In this document: piece after piece, positions 28,424 through 38,519 of the stretch
Layout: the number at the start of each line of letters is the position of its first letter
How positions within the stretch are numbered: position 1 is the stretch's first letter
DNA from: Prochlorococcus sp. AG-363-B11
Lineage (GTDB): Bacteria > Cyanobacteriota > Cyanobacteriia > PCC-6307 > Cyanobiaceae
DNA length: 55,624 nucleotides
Direction: 5' to 3'
NCBI GenBank assembly: GCA_003278425.1
Contig: QCFE01000011.1
Coordinates: 1-55,624 of the forward strand
Position numbers and translations under genes: made by a program
The notes under the pieces: model-generated
What the model was told of the DNA's origin: nothing
The model's input: the letters and a program-made list of their open reading frames with translations, nothing else
Databases searched by the model: none

Positions 28424-29332
28424 TTAGGAGATTTCTTCGAATCCAAGTCGTTTTACTTCTGTATGCATTAAAAATCCATGCTTTTCTTGCACTTTCTCTT
28501 GAATCGTTTTTATTAGGTCCAAAATATCTTGGGCTCTTGCATTTTCTGTATTTACTATAAAGTTTGCATGTTTTGATGAAATTTCTGCTCCACCTTTTTT
28601 AAGTCCTTTTAAACCAAGATCTTCAATAATCTTTCCAGCTTTGTGGTGTAGAGGGTTTTGGAAAACACTTCCGCAACTTGGAATCTGGTATGGTTGAGTT
28701 GAAAGGCGGTGAAAGAGATTGTCATTGATTAGTTTTTTTAGTTTATTTTTATCGTGTCCAGGATCAAGATGAAAGCTGGCAGATACGACAATGAGCTTTT
28801 CTTTTTGAAGAATACTTTTTCTGTATGAGTAATTTAGTTCATTTTTTTTAATTTCGAAAAGATCACCCTTCTCTATAGAAACTACTTTTACTGAGATTAA
28901 GTGATCTGCTATACAGCCTCCTTGAGCACCAGCATTCATTACTGAAGCTCCTCCAATAGTGCCAGGTATTCCAATTGCCCATTCAAGACCATGCAATCCT
29001 TTTTTTGCTAATTCTCTAGTTAAATGTGGTATTGATTCTCCACTCAAGGCTTCAACAATACCTGTTTTTGAATCTATTTTAGATCCCTGCATTTTCCTCA
29101 TACATATTGTTAGTCCTTTAAGCTCATTGTCACTAATTAATAGATTGGATCCAGCGCCTATTGTATGGCATGGAATATTTTGTTTTCTACTCCAAGCAAT
29201 TACTTTAGATAGCTCAGTTATATTGCTTGGTTCTGTAAGGAATTGAGCAAAGCCTCCAATCTTAAAAGTATTGAAGCTTTTTAGAGAGATTAGGCTCTTA
29301 ATTTCTGGTAAGTTTACTATTTTAACTGCCAT
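28424..29332 (-). CDS. murB: UDP-N-acetylenolpyruvoylglucosamine reductase
   Basis: MurB reduces the enolpyruvyl group to form UDP-MurNAc, using FAD and NADPH. In 302 residues I see the FAD-binding stretch IGAGSNLLI (about 58-66), [11 protein letters not shown] (about 117-127), YSYRKS and the catalytic serine in [10 protein letters not shown]. The size and motifs fit the shorter, Bacillus-like class. It follows murC by 5 bp, so the two cytoplasmic steps of peptidoglycan synthesis are co-expressed. Confidence 0.96.
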   Translation of the reverse strand: MAVKIVNLPEIKSLISLKSFNTFKIGGFAQFLTEPSNITELSKVIAWSRKQNIPCHTIGAGSNLLISDNELKGLTICMRKMQGSKIDSKTGIVEALSGESIPHLTRELAKKGLHGLEWAIGIPGTIGGASVMNAGAQGGCIADHLISVKVVSIEKGDLFEIKKNELNYSYRKSILQKEKLIVVSASFHLDPGHDKNKLKKLINDNLFHRLSTQPYQIPSCGSVFQNPLHHKAGKIIEDLGLKGLKKGGAEISSKHANFIVNTENARAQDILDLIKTIQEKVQEKHGFLMHTEVKRLGFEEIS

Positions 29333-29337
29333 TAGTT

Positions 29338-30756
29338 TTACTCTTGCTTATTTAGCAGTTCTGTAGATAATTTATTTATGTCACCAGCACCCATAACCAC
29401 AATAAGATCATTTGGCTTAGTTGTTTTTTCAATCATGTTCTTAACATCAACCATAGTCTTACAATTCAAAATAGATAAAGATGGATTGTTGGCTGAAATT
29501 AGTGATTTAAGTGATTCATTATTGATTCCTTTGATTGCAGTCTCTCCTGCACTATATATTGGAGCAAGTAAAAGAAAATCGGCTTTACTTAAGTTAATTG
29601 CAAAATCTTTAATTAGATCCCTAAGTCTGCTATACCTATGACCTTGAAAAATAATAACTAACCGCTTTGGTTTAATGGGAAGAAAACTTTTTTTGCTGTT
29701 CATTAATAAACGAGCCATTGAAATAGTTTCTCTGACTTCAGTTGGGTGATGAGCATAATCATCAACAATTTGTCTATTATTCCAAACACCTTTAAACTCA
29801 AATCTTCTTTTAGGTGATTCTAACTTACAAAGCTCTTTTTTAATTTGTAAAAAGCTTAAACCATAAGTTCTGCAAGCTGCAATTGCTGCAACTGTATTAT
29901 TTAAATTATGTAATCCTGGAATTGATATTGTAATTTTGTCAATTAACTCTCCTTTTTCATAGTAATTTGCAGTTGTCCTAGTGCCATCCATTTCTGTTGG
30001 TATTGCCGAAAATTCAACTTCTTTAAATGATTTTGTTGACCACCAGGCGGCTTTGCAGGATAGATATTTCTTTAGATTAGGACAATCGTAATTTGCTATG
30101 ATTAATTGAGAATTTCGAGCAAATATATTTATTGATTTTATTAATGATTTAAGATTTATATAGTGATCAGTGTGATCAAGTTCAATATTCGTTAATATTG
30201 CAATATTACCAATATACTTGGTAATACTGCCATCAGATTCATCTATCTCTGCTATTAAAAGTTCACCTTTACCTGAGTAAGCATTGCTTTTATAAAGTGG
30301 AACTATACCTCCAACTATTGCCGTTGGATCGTAGTTATTATTGGCGATTATTGTTGTTATTAATGTACTTGTTGTTGTCTTGCCATGGCTACCAGCAATT
30401 AGAATTGATTTTTTTCTATTTATTAAATAAGAAAGGATATCGGACCGATGTAGGATTTTTAGATTTTGATTATAAGCTTCTTCTAGCTCAGCATTAGTTT
30501 TTGATATAGCTGAACTAATGATAATGATAATTTCTTTTTCCTGTGTCTTTTTCAAATGTTTAATATTTATCGATTTTTGTTCATTATAAATTTGGACATT
30601 TATTCTTTTTAATTTTCTAATAGACGAATTATTTGCTGTATCTGAACCCGAGACTGAATGTCCTTGTTGAATTAAAACCATTGCTAGGCCTGACATTCCA
30701 ATTCCGCCAATGCCAATGAAATGAAAATGCTGATCATGGTTTGGAGTATTACTCAA
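29338..30756 (-). CDS. murC: UDP-N-acetylmuramate--L-alanine ligase
   Basis: MurC adds L-alanine to UDP-MurNAc using ATP. The 472-residue protein starts with a Rossmann-like [11 protein letters not shown] (15-25), has the ATP loop GSHGKTTT (about 122-129), IDESDGS and [10 protein letters not shown] in the central domain, and DDYAHHPTE in the C-terminal part, all Mur-ligase hallmarks with the MurC-type HHPTE. The ATG at 30756 is first in the leftward murC-murB-ybaB operon and is divergent from gap2. Confidence 0.97.
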   Translation of the reverse strand: MSNTPNHDQHFHFIGIGGIGMSGLAMVLIQQGHSVSGSDTANNSSIRKLKRINVQIYNEQKSINIKHLKKTQEKEIIIIISSAISKTNAELEEAYNQNLKILHRSDILSYLINRKKSILIAGSHGKTTTSTLITTIIANNNYDPTAIVGGIVPLYKSNAYSGKGELLIAEIDESDGSITKYIGNIAILTNIELDHTDHYINLKSLIKSINIFARNSQLIIANYDCPNLKKYLSCKAAWWSTKSFKEVEFSAIPTEMDGTRTTANYYEKGELIDKITISIPGLHNLNNTVAAIAACRTYGLSFLQIKKELCKLESPKRRFEFKGVWNNRQIVDDYAHHPTEVRETISMARLLMNSKKSFLPIKPKRLVIIFQGHRYSRLRDLIKDFAINLSKADFLLLAPIYSAGETAIKGINNESLKSLISANNPSLSILNCKTMVDVKNMIEKTTKPNDLIVVMGAGDINKLSTELLNKQE

Positions 30757-30942
30757 CTGCTTTTTCTCAGACCCATGAAGAATACCGTTCTAATTCTATG
30801 TTGGCTTGTTTTTTAATTTTTGGATTATTTTTACCTTTTTACTGAGGTTTGAGCTTTTTTTTCGTGAAGAAGACCAAAAAATTTAGCAATTGCGCCACTT
30901 TTCTGTATGATCACAGGCCCTCCTGGTTTTGTATTTTTTAAA

Positions 30943-31965
30943 ATGGCTTTGCGTGTTGCGATTAATGGATTCGGCCGAATTGGTCGCAACTTCATGAGGT
31001 GTTGGTTAAGTCGAGGTGAAAATACAGGCCTTGATCTTGTTGGAGTCAACGTTACTTCCGATCCCAAAACTAATGCTCATCTACTGAAGTATGACTCCAT
31101 ACTTGGGCAAATAAAGGACGCTGAAATTGATTACACTGACGATACGTTCATCATTAACGGCAAGACCATTAAATGTTATTCCGATAGGAATCCGATGAAT
31201 CTCCCCTGGAAAGAATGGGGAATTGATTTAGTTATTGAATCAACTGGAGTGTTTAATACCTTTGAAGGAGCTAGTAAGCACTTGCAGGTAGGCGCTAAAA
31301 AGGTGATTCTTACTGCTCCTGGTAAAGGAGAGGGTGTAGGTACTTTTGTAGTTGGAGTTAATGCTGATCAATATCGTCATGATGATTTTAATGTTTTAAG
31401 TAATGCAAGTTGTACTACTAACTGTCTTGCACCGATAGTTAAAGTTCTAGATCAATCTTTTGGAATTAATAAAGGCTTGATGACAACAATTCATAGTTAC
31501 ACTGGTGATCAAAGAATTCTGGACAATAGTCATAGAGATCTCAGAAGAGCCCGTGCTGCAGCTATGAACATAGTTCCTACTTCTACTGGAGCTGCTAAGG
31601 CAGTTGCTTTGGTTTATCCTCAAATGAAAGGAAAGCTTACTGGGATTGCTATGAGGGTCCCAACGCCTAATGTTTCTGCTGTTGATTTAGTTTTTGAATC
31701 TGGAAGGCCAATTACAGCAGATTCAATTAATGCTGCTTTAAAAACAGCTTCTGAAGGAACCATGAAAGGAATCATTAAGTATGGCGATACACCTCTTGTA
31801 TCTAGTGATTATGCAGGTACTAATGATTCCACAATTGTTGATACTGCATTGACTATGGCTATTGGAGAAAATTTGGGTAAAGTTGTTGCTTGGTATGATA
31901 ATGAATGGGGTTATAGCCAAAGAGTTGTCGATTTAGCTGAAGTCGTTGCTAAAAATTGGAAATAA
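30943..31965 (+). CDS. gap2: Glyceraldehyde-3-phosphate dehydrogenase, Gap2-like
   Basis: GAPDH of the Calvin-cycle type, reducing 1,3-bisphosphoglycerate. The start [16 protein letters not shown] at 30943 is the true one; an in-frame ATG 36 bp upstream would add an atypical tail. The catalytic cysteine is in NASCTTNC (Cys157), with the Rossmann loop NGFGRIG (8-14) and WYDNEWGYS near the C-terminus. The [10 protein letters not shown] segment after the second strand resembles Gap2, the NAD(P)-using photosynthetic form, not Gap1; this is an inference. Length is 340 residues. A strong inverted repeat follows the stop. Confidence 0.94.
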   Translation: MALRVAINGFGRIGRNFMRCWLSRGENTGLDLVGVNVTSDPKTNAHLLKYDSILGQIKDAEIDYTDDTFIINGKTIKCYSDRNPMNLPWKEWGIDLVIESTGVFNTFEGASKHLQVGAKKVILTAPGKGEGVGTFVVGVNADQYRHDDFNVLSNASCTTNCLAPIVKVLDQSFGINKGLMTTIHSYTGDQRILDNSHRDLRRARAAAMNIVPTSTGAAKAVALVYPQMKGKLTGIAMRVPTPNVSAVDLVFESGRPITADSINAALKTASEGTMKGIIKYGDTPLVSSDYAGTNDSTIVDTALTMAIGENLGKVVAWYDNEWGYSQRVVDLAEVVAKNWK

Positions 31966-31983
31966 TTTTTTAAGTTTTATTTA

Positions 31984-32016
31984 AGCACTTTTAAAAATTC
32001 AATTTTTAAAAGTGCT
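31984..32016. terminator. Bidirectional terminator between gap2 and thiL
   Basis: A perfect 15-bp inverted repeat, AGCACTTTTAAAAAT (31984-31998) and ATTTTTAAAAGTGCT (32002-32016), with a 3-base loop. It contains T-runs in both orientations. It lies 19 bp after the gap2 stop and covers the last three codons and stop of the convergent thiL. Confidence 0.75.
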
Positions 32017-33007
32017 CAAATTCAATTTTAGAAGAAGTCTTTATTTTTTTTCCATTTGACCATATTGCTTCGGGATAGCCTGCAGACATTTTCCCAATAA
32101 CTTTACTTTCAGGAAGTGAGCCTAGCCATGCTTTTGCCCAAATAGCAGGAAGGCTAACTACTAATTCAAAGTCTTCTCCACCATGAAGACACAATTCATC
32201 CCAGTTTTTATTATTTGGCCATTCATTGCTAATTGGAAGGTTTGTTTGATCAAGTAAAGCAGTGCAGTTACTACTTTTGCATATACATTTGACTGCATTT
32301 AATAATCCATCGCTGCTATCTGTAGCTGCTGCTCTCCATGGGACAGTTTTAGGTTTGCATTGAATAAGTTTTTGCAGGGCTATTACAGGAGCTTGTGGTT
32401 CTTGGTGCGCTTTAATGGCCTTTAATTTCACGGAATCAGATAACTGAGAAGTATCTTTGATGTTGTTTGATAAGAGCAAACTTAAGCCTAGGCGGCTGAG
32501 TCCATGAGGGCCACTAACTACTATTAGATCCCCTGGCTTAGCATTGGATCGATGTAGATTGACTTTTCCTTTTATTCCTATTGCAGTAATAGAAAGCATT
32601 CTTTGCTTGCTACTCGAACAGTCTCCACCTAATAATTTTCCACCATATTCATTTAATGCAGCTTGTATTCCTTGATAAATATTATCTACCCAATGCCAAC
32701 TTGTTGATGGAGGAGCTGCTAAACCAACTGTTATACCAATAATTTCTTCTACTCCACTAGCAGCAAGATCAGCAACATTCACTGCTACGGCTTTCCAACC
32801 AATATTTTTTGGCGTGCTTGTTGTCTCATTGAAGTGTATATCTTCTATTAGGATGTCAGTATTAATAATCAAATCTTTTGCTTTCGTTTGTATTACAGCT
32901 GTGTCGTCATCAATTTGACCAACTTCCATATATTGTTTAAGTCTTTGAAGGATTCTCTCTTCACCAAGGTCACTTAGCTTTTCATTATCATTCTTATTGT
33001 TAAGCAT
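32006..33007 (-). CDS. thiL: Thiamine-monophosphate kinase
   Basis: ThiL phosphorylates thiamine monophosphate to the active diphosphate. The 333 residues contain the family features: DDTAVI near residue 37, NTDILIEDIHF (about 49-59), WKAVAVNVADLAASG (about 71-85), GGDCSSS (about 122-128), ATDSSDGL (about 229-236) and GGEDFEL in the C-terminal third. Its first codons overlap the end of the upstream cyclophilin gene by 8 bp, so they are co-transcribed and translationally coupled. Confidence 0.95.
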   Translation of the reverse strand: MLNNKNDNEKLSDLGEERILQRLKQYMEVGQIDDDTAVIQTKAKDLIINTDILIEDIHFNETTSTPKNIGWKAVAVNVADLAASGVEEIIGITVGLAAPPSTSWHWVDNIYQGIQAALNEYGGKLLGGDCSSSKQRMLSITAIGIKGKVNLHRSNAKPGDLIVVSGPHGLSRLGLSLLLSNNIKDTSQLSDSVKLKAIKAHQEPQAPVIALQKLIQCKPKTVPWRAAATDSSDGLLNAVKCICKSSNCTALLDQTNLPISNEWPNNKNWDELCLHGGEDFELVVSLPAIWAKAWLGSLPESKVIGKMSAGYPEAIWSNGKKIKTSSKIEFEHF

Positions 33008-34076
33008 GATCTAGAAGATATTCGGAACCTGCAACAACATCTATAGAAATGATTTGATCATTGACTCCTAATTCATTCAGAATTTCTTCCCCTTCTACTA
33101 CATAACCAAAAGCTGCATTTCTGCCATCAATTAAATTTCTTCCGGCAGGATTTAATTCTGCTTCATATAGAAAAAAGAAAAACTGAGATGACCCATCGTC
33201 TAAAGCTTGTTCAGAATGGGCCCAGCCAAGAGTGCCAAGGGTTGCAAAAGGTAGAACAGGGGTTTCGGTATACAGACCAAGCTCTTCAAAGGTTTGATTA
33301 TAAAGAGTGTCTGTTTGACCAGGAGCTTTAATTTCAAGAGGTACATGCCGTTCTTCTTTGGTTTCTGGGTCGATATATCCAATTGCTGATCCCTTAGGAT
33401 CTCCAGTCTGGAGAACAAAAAATTCTTCGGCTCTATTCATAGGCAAGCCATTATAAAAACCTTTTTGAGCTAAATCTATAAATGCACCACCAGTTAAAGG
33501 TGCATTATATCCATCAATAATTGCATACATGGTTCCTTTTGAAGTTTTAATGTTTACGCTTGCTCTACCTAAAAGACGAGGTAAATTGTCAAACTCTGAT
33601 GGTATCTGATATGGATATTTTTCTGGAAGAAGCAACGCTTCTATATCTCCTATCTCTTGCAGTGACTTTCGACGTAACTTAATGAATTCAGTTTTATTTT
33701 TTTTGCTTGCCTCCTCGTTTAAAGTTATTAGATTGTCTTTTAGCTTTTTGAGAATATTTTCTCCTTTGGTTCTGCTTTCATTAGGTATTGATTGCAGGAT
33801 TTCAGTTTTACGTGTATTTACTAAGAATTGACTTCTTGAGGCTGCTTTAGCTACAGCTGGCCAACGATTTCCTCGAACTAAATCACTAGTATCTTCAAGA
33901 GCATGTTGTATATCTCTTAAATCTTTTTGATTAATAGGTAGCGAGTTCCTCAAAATTGAATAAGGATCTTTCACCCTGTTTCCTGTAGGCAGTGCAGCAT
34001 TGGCAGGATTTGCCCAGATAACACTTGAAGGGATTAAGAGCGCTACAAGGATCAGGATCAGGATTTTTTTTGTCAT
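33000..34076 (-). CDS. Lumenal CYP38/TLP40-like cyclophilin
   Basis: A two-part protein of about 358 residues. The N-terminus from MTKKILIL is a signal peptide with an ANAAL cleavage site, so the protein goes to the thylakoid lumen or periplasm. A helical domain (about 35-160) is followed by a cyclophilin-like domain (about 165-355) with [15 protein letters not shown] and [10 protein letters not shown]. This is the CYP38/TLP40 architecture, known in plants for photosystem II assembly. Some canonical cyclophilin active-site residues appear replaced, so prolyl isomerase activity is doubtful. I chose the ATG at 34076; a GTG at 34097 in frame would add seven polar residues. Confidence 0.9.
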   Translation of the reverse strand: MTKKILILILVALLIPSSVIWANPANAALPTGNRVKDPYSILRNSLPINQKDLRDIQHALEDTSDLVRGNRWPAVAKAASRSQFLVNTRKTEILQSIPNESRTKGENILKKLKDNLITLNEEASKKNKTEFIKLRRKSLQEIGDIEALLLPEKYPYQIPSEFDNLPRLLGRASVNIKTSKGTMYAIIDGYNAPLTGGAFIDLAQKGFYNGLPMNRAEEFFVLQTGDPKGSAIGYIDPETKEERHVPLEIKAPGQTDTLYNQTFEELGLYTETPVLPFATLGTLGWAHSEQALDDGSSQFFFFLYEAELNPAGRNLIDGRNAAFGYVVEGEEILNELGVNDQIISIDVVAGSEYLLDHA

Positions 34077-34140
34077 GTGGTTTTCATTCTCATGCACAAC
34101 TTTCGCACAGACTTATGATCTCGAGGTATGGTCAGCCGAA

Positions 34141-34701
34141 ATGATTTCAAGTAACGACTTCCGGACTGGTACCACTATTGAACTAGATGGTGCTGTATGG
34201 AGAGTAGTGGAATTCCTACATGTAAAGCCTGGTAAGGGCTCTGCATTTGTTCGAACTAAGTTAAAAGCAGTCCAATCTGGGAGTGTGGTCGAAAAAACCT
34301 TTAGAGCTGGTGAAATGGTGCCTCAAGCATTGCTAGAAAAAGCTACTCTTCAGCATACTTATATGGAATCAGGAGATTATGTTTTTATGGACATGAGCAG
34401 TTATGAAGAAACTAGACTTACTGCTCAACAGATTGGCGAAAGTAGAAAATACCTTAAAGAAGGTATGGAAGTTAATGTAGTCTCATGGAAAGAAAAGCCT
34501 CTTGAGGTTGAATTGCCAAATTCTGTTGTGCTTCAGATTAAAGAAACTGATCCAGGAGTAAAAGGTGACACTGCTACTGGAGGGACAAAACCTGCCATTC
34601 TTGAGACAGGAGCTCAGATTATGGTTCCTTTATTTATTTCAGTAGGTGAGAAGATCAAAGTAGACACCCGTAATGATAGTTATCTAGGTCGGGAGAACTA
34701 A
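34141..34701 (+). CDS. efp: Translation elongation factor P
   Basis: EF-P helps ribosomes through polyproline stretches. From the ATG at 34141 the protein has 186 residues and begins [17 protein letters not shown], with the loop [16 protein letters not shown]; the modified residue position is Lys or Arg in the PGKG(S/G)A tip, here Lys. The domain III signature sits near the end. An open frame reaches 34000 but its first 47 residues have no EF-P character and overlap the divergent cyclophilin gene. It lies 5 bp ahead of accB, as in many bacteria. Confidence 0.97.
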   Translation: MISSNDFRTGTTIELDGAVWRVVEFLHVKPGKGSAFVRTKLKAVQSGSVVEKTFRAGEMVPQALLEKATLQHTYMESGDYVFMDMSSYEETRLTAQQIGESRKYLKEGMEVNVVSWKEKPLEVELPNSVVLQIKETDPGVKGDTATGGTKPAILETGAQIMVPLFISVGEKIKVDTRNDSYLGREN

Positions 34702-34706
34702 TCAAA

Positions 34707-35228
34707 ATGAATCTTGATCACGAACAACTTGACCACCTTTTGGCTACTTTGGCCGATAGTGATATTCAAGAATTCTGCTTGGAAGGCAAGGGTTTCAAAT
34801 TGGAGATTAAGCGAAACCTGCCATCAGTTGCCTCTTCACCTGTCTTAGTTACTACTCAAGCATCATCAATTGAGGGGCCTCCCATTGTTTCTTCTCAGGC
34901 ATCTGCTGATCCATTGGTGGGTGTTGGTGTAGCTCCCTCAGAAGCCCCTGGTAACCCTCCTCCTGCAGTAGCTTCTAACAAAGGTGATTTTATTGAAATT
35001 ACCGCTCCTATGGTGGGAACTTTTTATAGAGCTCCAGCTCCAGGAGAGCCTGAGTTTGTAGAAGTTGGATCAAGAATCAGTATTGGACAAACAGTGTGTA
35101 TTTTAGAAGCAATGAAATTGATGAATGAATTAGAATCAGAGGTCACTGGTGAAGTAATAGAGATTCTTGTTGAAAATGGAACCCCAGTTGAGTTTGGACA
35201 GCCTTTAATAAAAGTTAAGCCTAATTAG
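34707..35228 (+). CDS. accB: Biotin carboxyl carrier protein of acetyl-CoA carboxylase
   Basis: AccB carries carboxybiotin in the first step of fatty-acid synthesis. The 173-residue protein has a conserved N-terminal helix region, a Pro/Ala/Ser-rich linker (about 40-90) and a biotinyl domain from about residue 97 with the biotin lysine in LEAMKLMNE (Lys137) and the thumb-like PAPGEPEF. It follows efp by 5 bp and is probably co-transcribed. Its end is one base from the stop of the convergent pdxA. Confidence 0.97.
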   Translation: MNLDHEQLDHLLATLADSDIQEFCLEGKGFKLEIKRNLPSVASSPVLVTTQASSIEGPPIVSSQASADPLVGVGVAPSEAPGNPPPAVASNKGDFIEITAPMVGTFYRAPAPGEPEFVEVGSRISIGQTVCILEAMKLMNELESEVTGEVIEILVENGTPVEFGQPLIKVKPN

Positions 35229-35229
35229 T

Positions 35230-36261
35230 CTAATTACCCTCAGAAAGCTCCCAAGCTGTTTCAAGTGCAGATAACATACTTGTAGACCGGGCAATACCTT
35301 TACCTGCTATATCGAAACCAGTTCCATGATCAGGTGAAGTCCGTATGAAAGGAAGGCCTAAAGTTGTATTAACTGCGTAGTCAAAGGCAATAATTTTTAT
35401 TGGTATTAAACCTTGATCGTGATACAAAGCCAATATCCCATCATGACTTTGTTCATTTGGACCATTGATCCATGATTGGGCTGATGATACCCAGCAAGTA
35501 TCTGGTGATATAGGTCCTTCTAGTGTTATTTCTGGATTCTTAGCTCTCCAATTTTCTATAACAGGTATTAACCATTCGATTTCTTCTGAGCCTAAATTTC
35601 CTTTTTCTCCTGCATGAGGATTTAGCCCTGCAATGGCTAATTTTGGATTTGGTTTAAATTTTTTACAAAAGGATAAAAGATTATTTAGTTTTAAAGTGAC
35701 TAATTCATCGGAAAGAGTATTTGCAACATCTGCTAAAGGGATGTGAGTTGTTGCAAGGAGTGTATTTAACCTCCAAGAAGAATGAGGTGATTTTGCTGTA
35801 AATAGCATTGAGTGATTATCTATCCCAGCAAGCTCAGCCAATCTTTCTGTTTGGCCTGGGTAATCATAACCAGCCTCTTGCCACGCATATTTGGCAATTG
35901 GCGCAGTAATGAGTGCTCTTGCTTCTTTGTTTAGAACCATTTCGGTGGCTTTAGTTAACCAGTGGAAGCTTGCTGCTCCAGTGTTTTTAGTCGGCTGTCC
36001 TTCTGTAAGTGTTTCATTTAGTGGAATATCTATAATTGTTAGTTCTTTGGGATTTGCTAAATTTTTAATTCCTTGGGCTTGTAATTGAGAATAGATAAGT
36101 CCTACATTTCTCTTACAACCAACTAGTAAAGGCTGCATATCCTTAGGCAAGTTTGATTGGCCAAGTGCTTTTAATGTTATTTCGATTCCTATACCCGCAG
36201 GATCTCCTAAGGCTATGACTATTTGATTATTTGCTTTTGAATATGGATTGCTAGAATTCAT
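35230..36261 (-). CDS. pdxA: 4-hydroxythreonine-4-phosphate dehydrogenase
   Basis: PdxA oxidises 4-phosphohydroxythreonine in vitamin B6 synthesis. The 343-residue protein shows ALGDPAGIGIEI (17-28), ITAPIAK with the active region near 120, the metal-binding NPHAGEKG (about 212-219) and YHDQGLIPIK (about 278-287), and FIRTSPDHGTGFDIAG. These fit the family without gaps. It is leftward and ends one base from accB. A 193-bp gap separates it from the following leftward gene. Confidence 0.95.
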   Translation of the reverse strand: MNSSNPYSKANNQIVIALGDPAGIGIEITLKALGQSNLPKDMQPLLVGCKRNVGLIYSQLQAQGIKNLANPKELTIIDIPLNETLTEGQPTKNTGAASFHWLTKATEMVLNKEARALITAPIAKYAWQEAGYDYPGQTERLAELAGIDNHSMLFTAKSPHSSWRLNTLLATTHIPLADVANTLSDELVTLKLNNLLSFCKKFKPNPKLAIAGLNPHAGEKGNLGSEEIEWLIPVIENWRAKNPEITLEGPISPDTCWVSSAQSWINGPNEQSHDGILALYHDQGLIPIKIIAFDYAVNTTLGLPFIRTSPDHGTGFDIAGKGIARSTSMLSALETAWELSEGN

Positions 36262-36454
36262 GCTTAGGTAATTGTTGTTAGTTTTTGACTTATTCGGTAG
36301 TTCTGGGCCTTAGCGATAGATGGATAGTAGTTCAGGAATCAAATATTTTATAATATTCGTTGCTTGTAAGTTTACCCTAAAAAATTTTTTTTAATTGCTC
36401 ACAGTTTCTTATAGATAGCTTGGAAAATGATGTCAATTAATATCATAAGGAATC

Positions 36455-37354
36455 TTAGATTGACTTATTAGACTTTAGACAGTCTTTTAATCCCTCTCTA
36501 TAGTCTCTATGGATTAATTTATAACCTAGGGAATTGCACAACTGATGGTTGCTTACCTTCCTATTTTCCTGCCAAAATGATAGTGCCATTGGACTCATCT
36601 TCTTTGAAGCACTTTCGAATGACTCTATATCTGGAACGGGGATATTGAGTAAATTAGCTGCGAAAGAAAGCACTTCTATATTTGTTGCTGGCAGGTTGTC
36701 AGCAACATTTATAATTTTAGGACAGATATCTTTTGAAAATAAATTGATTAAATGAATTATTGCACCTGCAATATCATCAATATGAATTCTTGAAAACACT
36801 TGTCCTGGCTTATTAACCATACTATTTTTTTGAGATGCTATTGCTTCTAATGCTGATCTCCCTGGGCCATATATCCCAGGTAATCTTAGGATTTGCAAGG
36901 GTATACCTAATGATTCCCACTTTCGCTCACATGCAAGACGTCTAATACTTCTAGGTTGTGCAGGATGGACATTACTTTGTTCAGTTACCCAGTCTCCTTG
37001 ATAGTCACCATACACTCCTGTTGTTGACAGATATCCAGCCCACTTTAGTGGCATATTTTTAATTATTTGTCCACATTGCTCTAATACTGGATCTGCTCCA
37101 TCTTTTGAAGGAGGTACACAACTAATAACATGAGTAACACCAGAGAAAACTTTCTCTGAGATTATTGTTTTCCTAGTGCTATCAAACGCAAAATCTGCCC
37201 CTTTTTTTGTTGCATCCCTTCGGCTACAAAGTACTTCTGCTCCCAATTCTCTAGCTGCGTTGGCTAGATGTTGTCCACTAAAACCTCCACCAAAGATCAA
37301 GATCTTTGTGTTTGAGGGGAGAGAGGCTGATCGCTTGACAACTTCAGGTAACAT
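36455..37354 (-). CDS. NAD(P)-dependent epimerase/dehydratase-like protein (atypical SDR)
   Basis: A 299-residue Rossmann protein. The dinucleotide loop is FGGGFSGQHLA (about 21-31), followed by CSRRDATK, ISCVPPSKDGADP, and STTGVYGDYQGDWVTE (about 111-126), where a Ser-Thr-Thr and Tyr are placed as in extended SDRs, then RLPGIYGPGRS (about 157-167). This resembles the YeeZ-like group of nucleoside-sugar epimerase relatives whose substrates are unknown. The usual YxxxK is not obvious, so catalysis is uncertain. The ATG at 37354 lies just 32 bp from the start of the divergent small gene. Confidence 0.82.
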   Translation of the reverse strand: MLPEVVKRSASLPSNTKILIFGGGFSGQHLANAARELGAEVLCSRRDATKKGADFAFDSTRKTIISEKVFSGVTHVISCVPPSKDGADPVLEQCGQIIKNMPLKWAGYLSTTGVYGDYQGDWVTEQSNVHPAQPRSIRRLACERKWESLGIPLQILRLPGIYGPGRSALEAIASQKNSMVNKPGQVFSRIHIDDIAGAIIHLINLFSKDICPKIINVADNLPATNIEVLSFAANLLNIPVPDIESFESASKKMSPMALSFWQENRKVSNHQLCNSLGYKLIHRDYREGLKDCLKSNKSI

Positions 37355-37385
37355 GAGTACAAATGTATTATTGAATGATTTTCCA

Positions 37386-37598
37386 ATGAGTAGTTCTTCT
37401 TCTAGTCTCGTGCCAGATTTTGATGGACAAATCCATCAAAGCACTTTTGCGATTGAAGAGCGAGACAGGTTGAAATGTATTTTAGGCATATTTATTTGTT
37501 GTGTAAGCATCACGATTTTCTTTCTACCAGAAAAGCCTGACCAGTTTGCTTCTATTTGTGAGAAATATCATACTGTCCGTGCTTGTCAAATTTGGTAG
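37386..37598 (+). CDS. Small conserved-looking membrane protein
   Basis: A 70-residue protein from the ATG at 37386 (an upstream ATG at 37353 would give 81 residues and overlap the start codon of the divergent gene). A run of six serines near the N-terminus is followed by charged residues and one membrane segment, LGIFICCVSITIFFL. The end, with ICEKYHTVRACQIW, has two cysteines and a terminal tryptophan; I recall similar endings in small marine cyanobacterial proteins, but that is memory, not a search. The function is unknown. It ends 3 bp from the convergent HNH gene. Confidence 0.6.
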   Translation: MSSSSSSLVPDFDGQIHQSTFAIEERDRLKCILGIFICCVSITIFFLPEKPDQFASICEKYHTVRACQIW

Positions 37599-37601
37599 GC
37601 A

Positions 37602-38015
37602 TTAAGCAGCAGTTTTTACATCAATGTCTATATTTTGAGATTGTTGCAAGTTTTTTTCCTCTGGAATTTTTTTTGGCTCTGCCCATTGAAGGAGTCTTAT
37701 GGATAGTCTCATATCTCCATCTACCCATGCTTTTATTGCCATAGCTCGTCTTGGATCATAAAAAGCTTGTTGTCGATACCATGTAAACACTTCACTATCA
37801 GTTTTACTTCCATTACAGGAAAGACATGCTGGAACACAGTTTTTAGTAACGCTTAAGCCACCTTTACTGCATGGTATAACATGATCGATTGATACAGAAA
37901 CATTTCCACAATAAATACATTTCTTCCCTGTAAAACTATGTAGCGATTGTCTCCAGCACCTGTCTCTTAACTTCGGACATAAATCTTCTAGGAAGACTGC
38001 ATCCCTGTTCTGCAT
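37602..38015 (-). CDS. HNH endonuclease-family protein
   Basis: A 137-residue HNH-fold protein. The zinc pairs are CIYC (Cys33/36) and CLSC (Cys64/67), the catalytic-type His is in SIDHVIP (Asp44-His45) and the third HNH residue is in the CNGSK segment after the second pair. No intein, transposase or restriction partner is next to it. Lone HNH proteins of this kind occur across cyanobacteria and may act in DNA maintenance, but no role is shown here. The ATG at 38015 gives the complete domain. Confidence 0.86.
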   Translation of the reverse strand: MQNRDAVFLEDLCPKLRDRCWRQSLHSFTGKKCIYCGNVSVSIDHVIPCSKGGLSVTKNCVPACLSCNGSKTDSEVFTWYRQQAFYDPRRAMAIKAWVDGDMRLSIRLLQWAEPKKIPEEKNLQQSQNIDIDVKTAA

Positions 38016-38138
38016 TCCATCATTTTATTTATTATCATCATCGCTTTTTTTTTAAATTAGTCAATAATCTCATTTCCTCTATTGTAGTATTCGATACGCC
38101 TCTTCATAAATAAATATAATTTGTATATAGCCAAACTT

Positions 38139-38519
38139 TTAATAGCTATATCTATCGTTCATGTAGTTGTCTTGAGATTTTTTAGGCTTAGTCTTGATTT
38201 CTGGAAGTTCATCATCTTTAGGATAAAGCTCACCAAGGTATTGAACACAATCTTTATATTGATCTGGACTACCAACTACTTGTTGAACAATAATTGTGGC
38301 AGCTTGCTTAGGAGAAATTTTAAATAACCCCCCCCTTTCATTCTTTATCGATTGATAGGCTGCTTGCCAACTTGAGGCATGATCATTATTTCCATTTCGC
38401 ATAACACAGTAAATATCAACGCCCTGTGAGCCAGCATTTGAGATGGTGCCCACAATGGTTGATGTAGTGATAGCGGCTATAGATAAAGGTAGAAGAAATA
38501 CATTTTTCTTTGGAGACAT
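38139..38519 (-). CDS. Secreted protein of unknown function
   Basis: A 126-residue protein that I do not recognise. It has a lysine-led hydrophobic signal sequence (about 5-30), then a mature region with two cysteines (in DIYCVMRNG and YKDCVQYLG), which could form a disulfide in the periplasm, and a charged Lys/Asp-rich tail. Codons for Arg-Gly-Gly contain eight consecutive Gs (complement of 38328-38335), a second homopolymer like that in ftsY. The compact fold and central conserved-looking helices argue that this is a real gene. It is flanked by the HNH gene and a 361-bp gap. Confidence 0.7.
   Translation of the reverse strand: MSPKKNVFLLPLSIAAITTSTIVGTISNAGSQGVDIYCVMRNGNNDHASSWQAAYQSIKNERGGLFKISPKQAATIIVQQVVGSPDQYKDCVQYLGELYPKDDELPEIKTKPKKSQDNYMNDRYSY

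Noticed and set aside
30831-31067. 78-codon open frame on the minus strand across the gap2 start
   Set aside because: It is antisense to the start of gap2, and the compact gene order leaves no sign of a separate gene.
34000-34140. Extended N-terminus of EF-P starting at 34000
   Set aside because: These 47 residues overlap the signal-peptide region of the divergent cyclophilin gene and do not look like EF-P; the ATG at 34141 starts the normal protein.
36262-36454. Possible tRNA or small RNA in the 193-bp gap after pdxA
   Set aside because: I looked for a T-loop GTTCGAATC-type core and acceptor pairing and found none.
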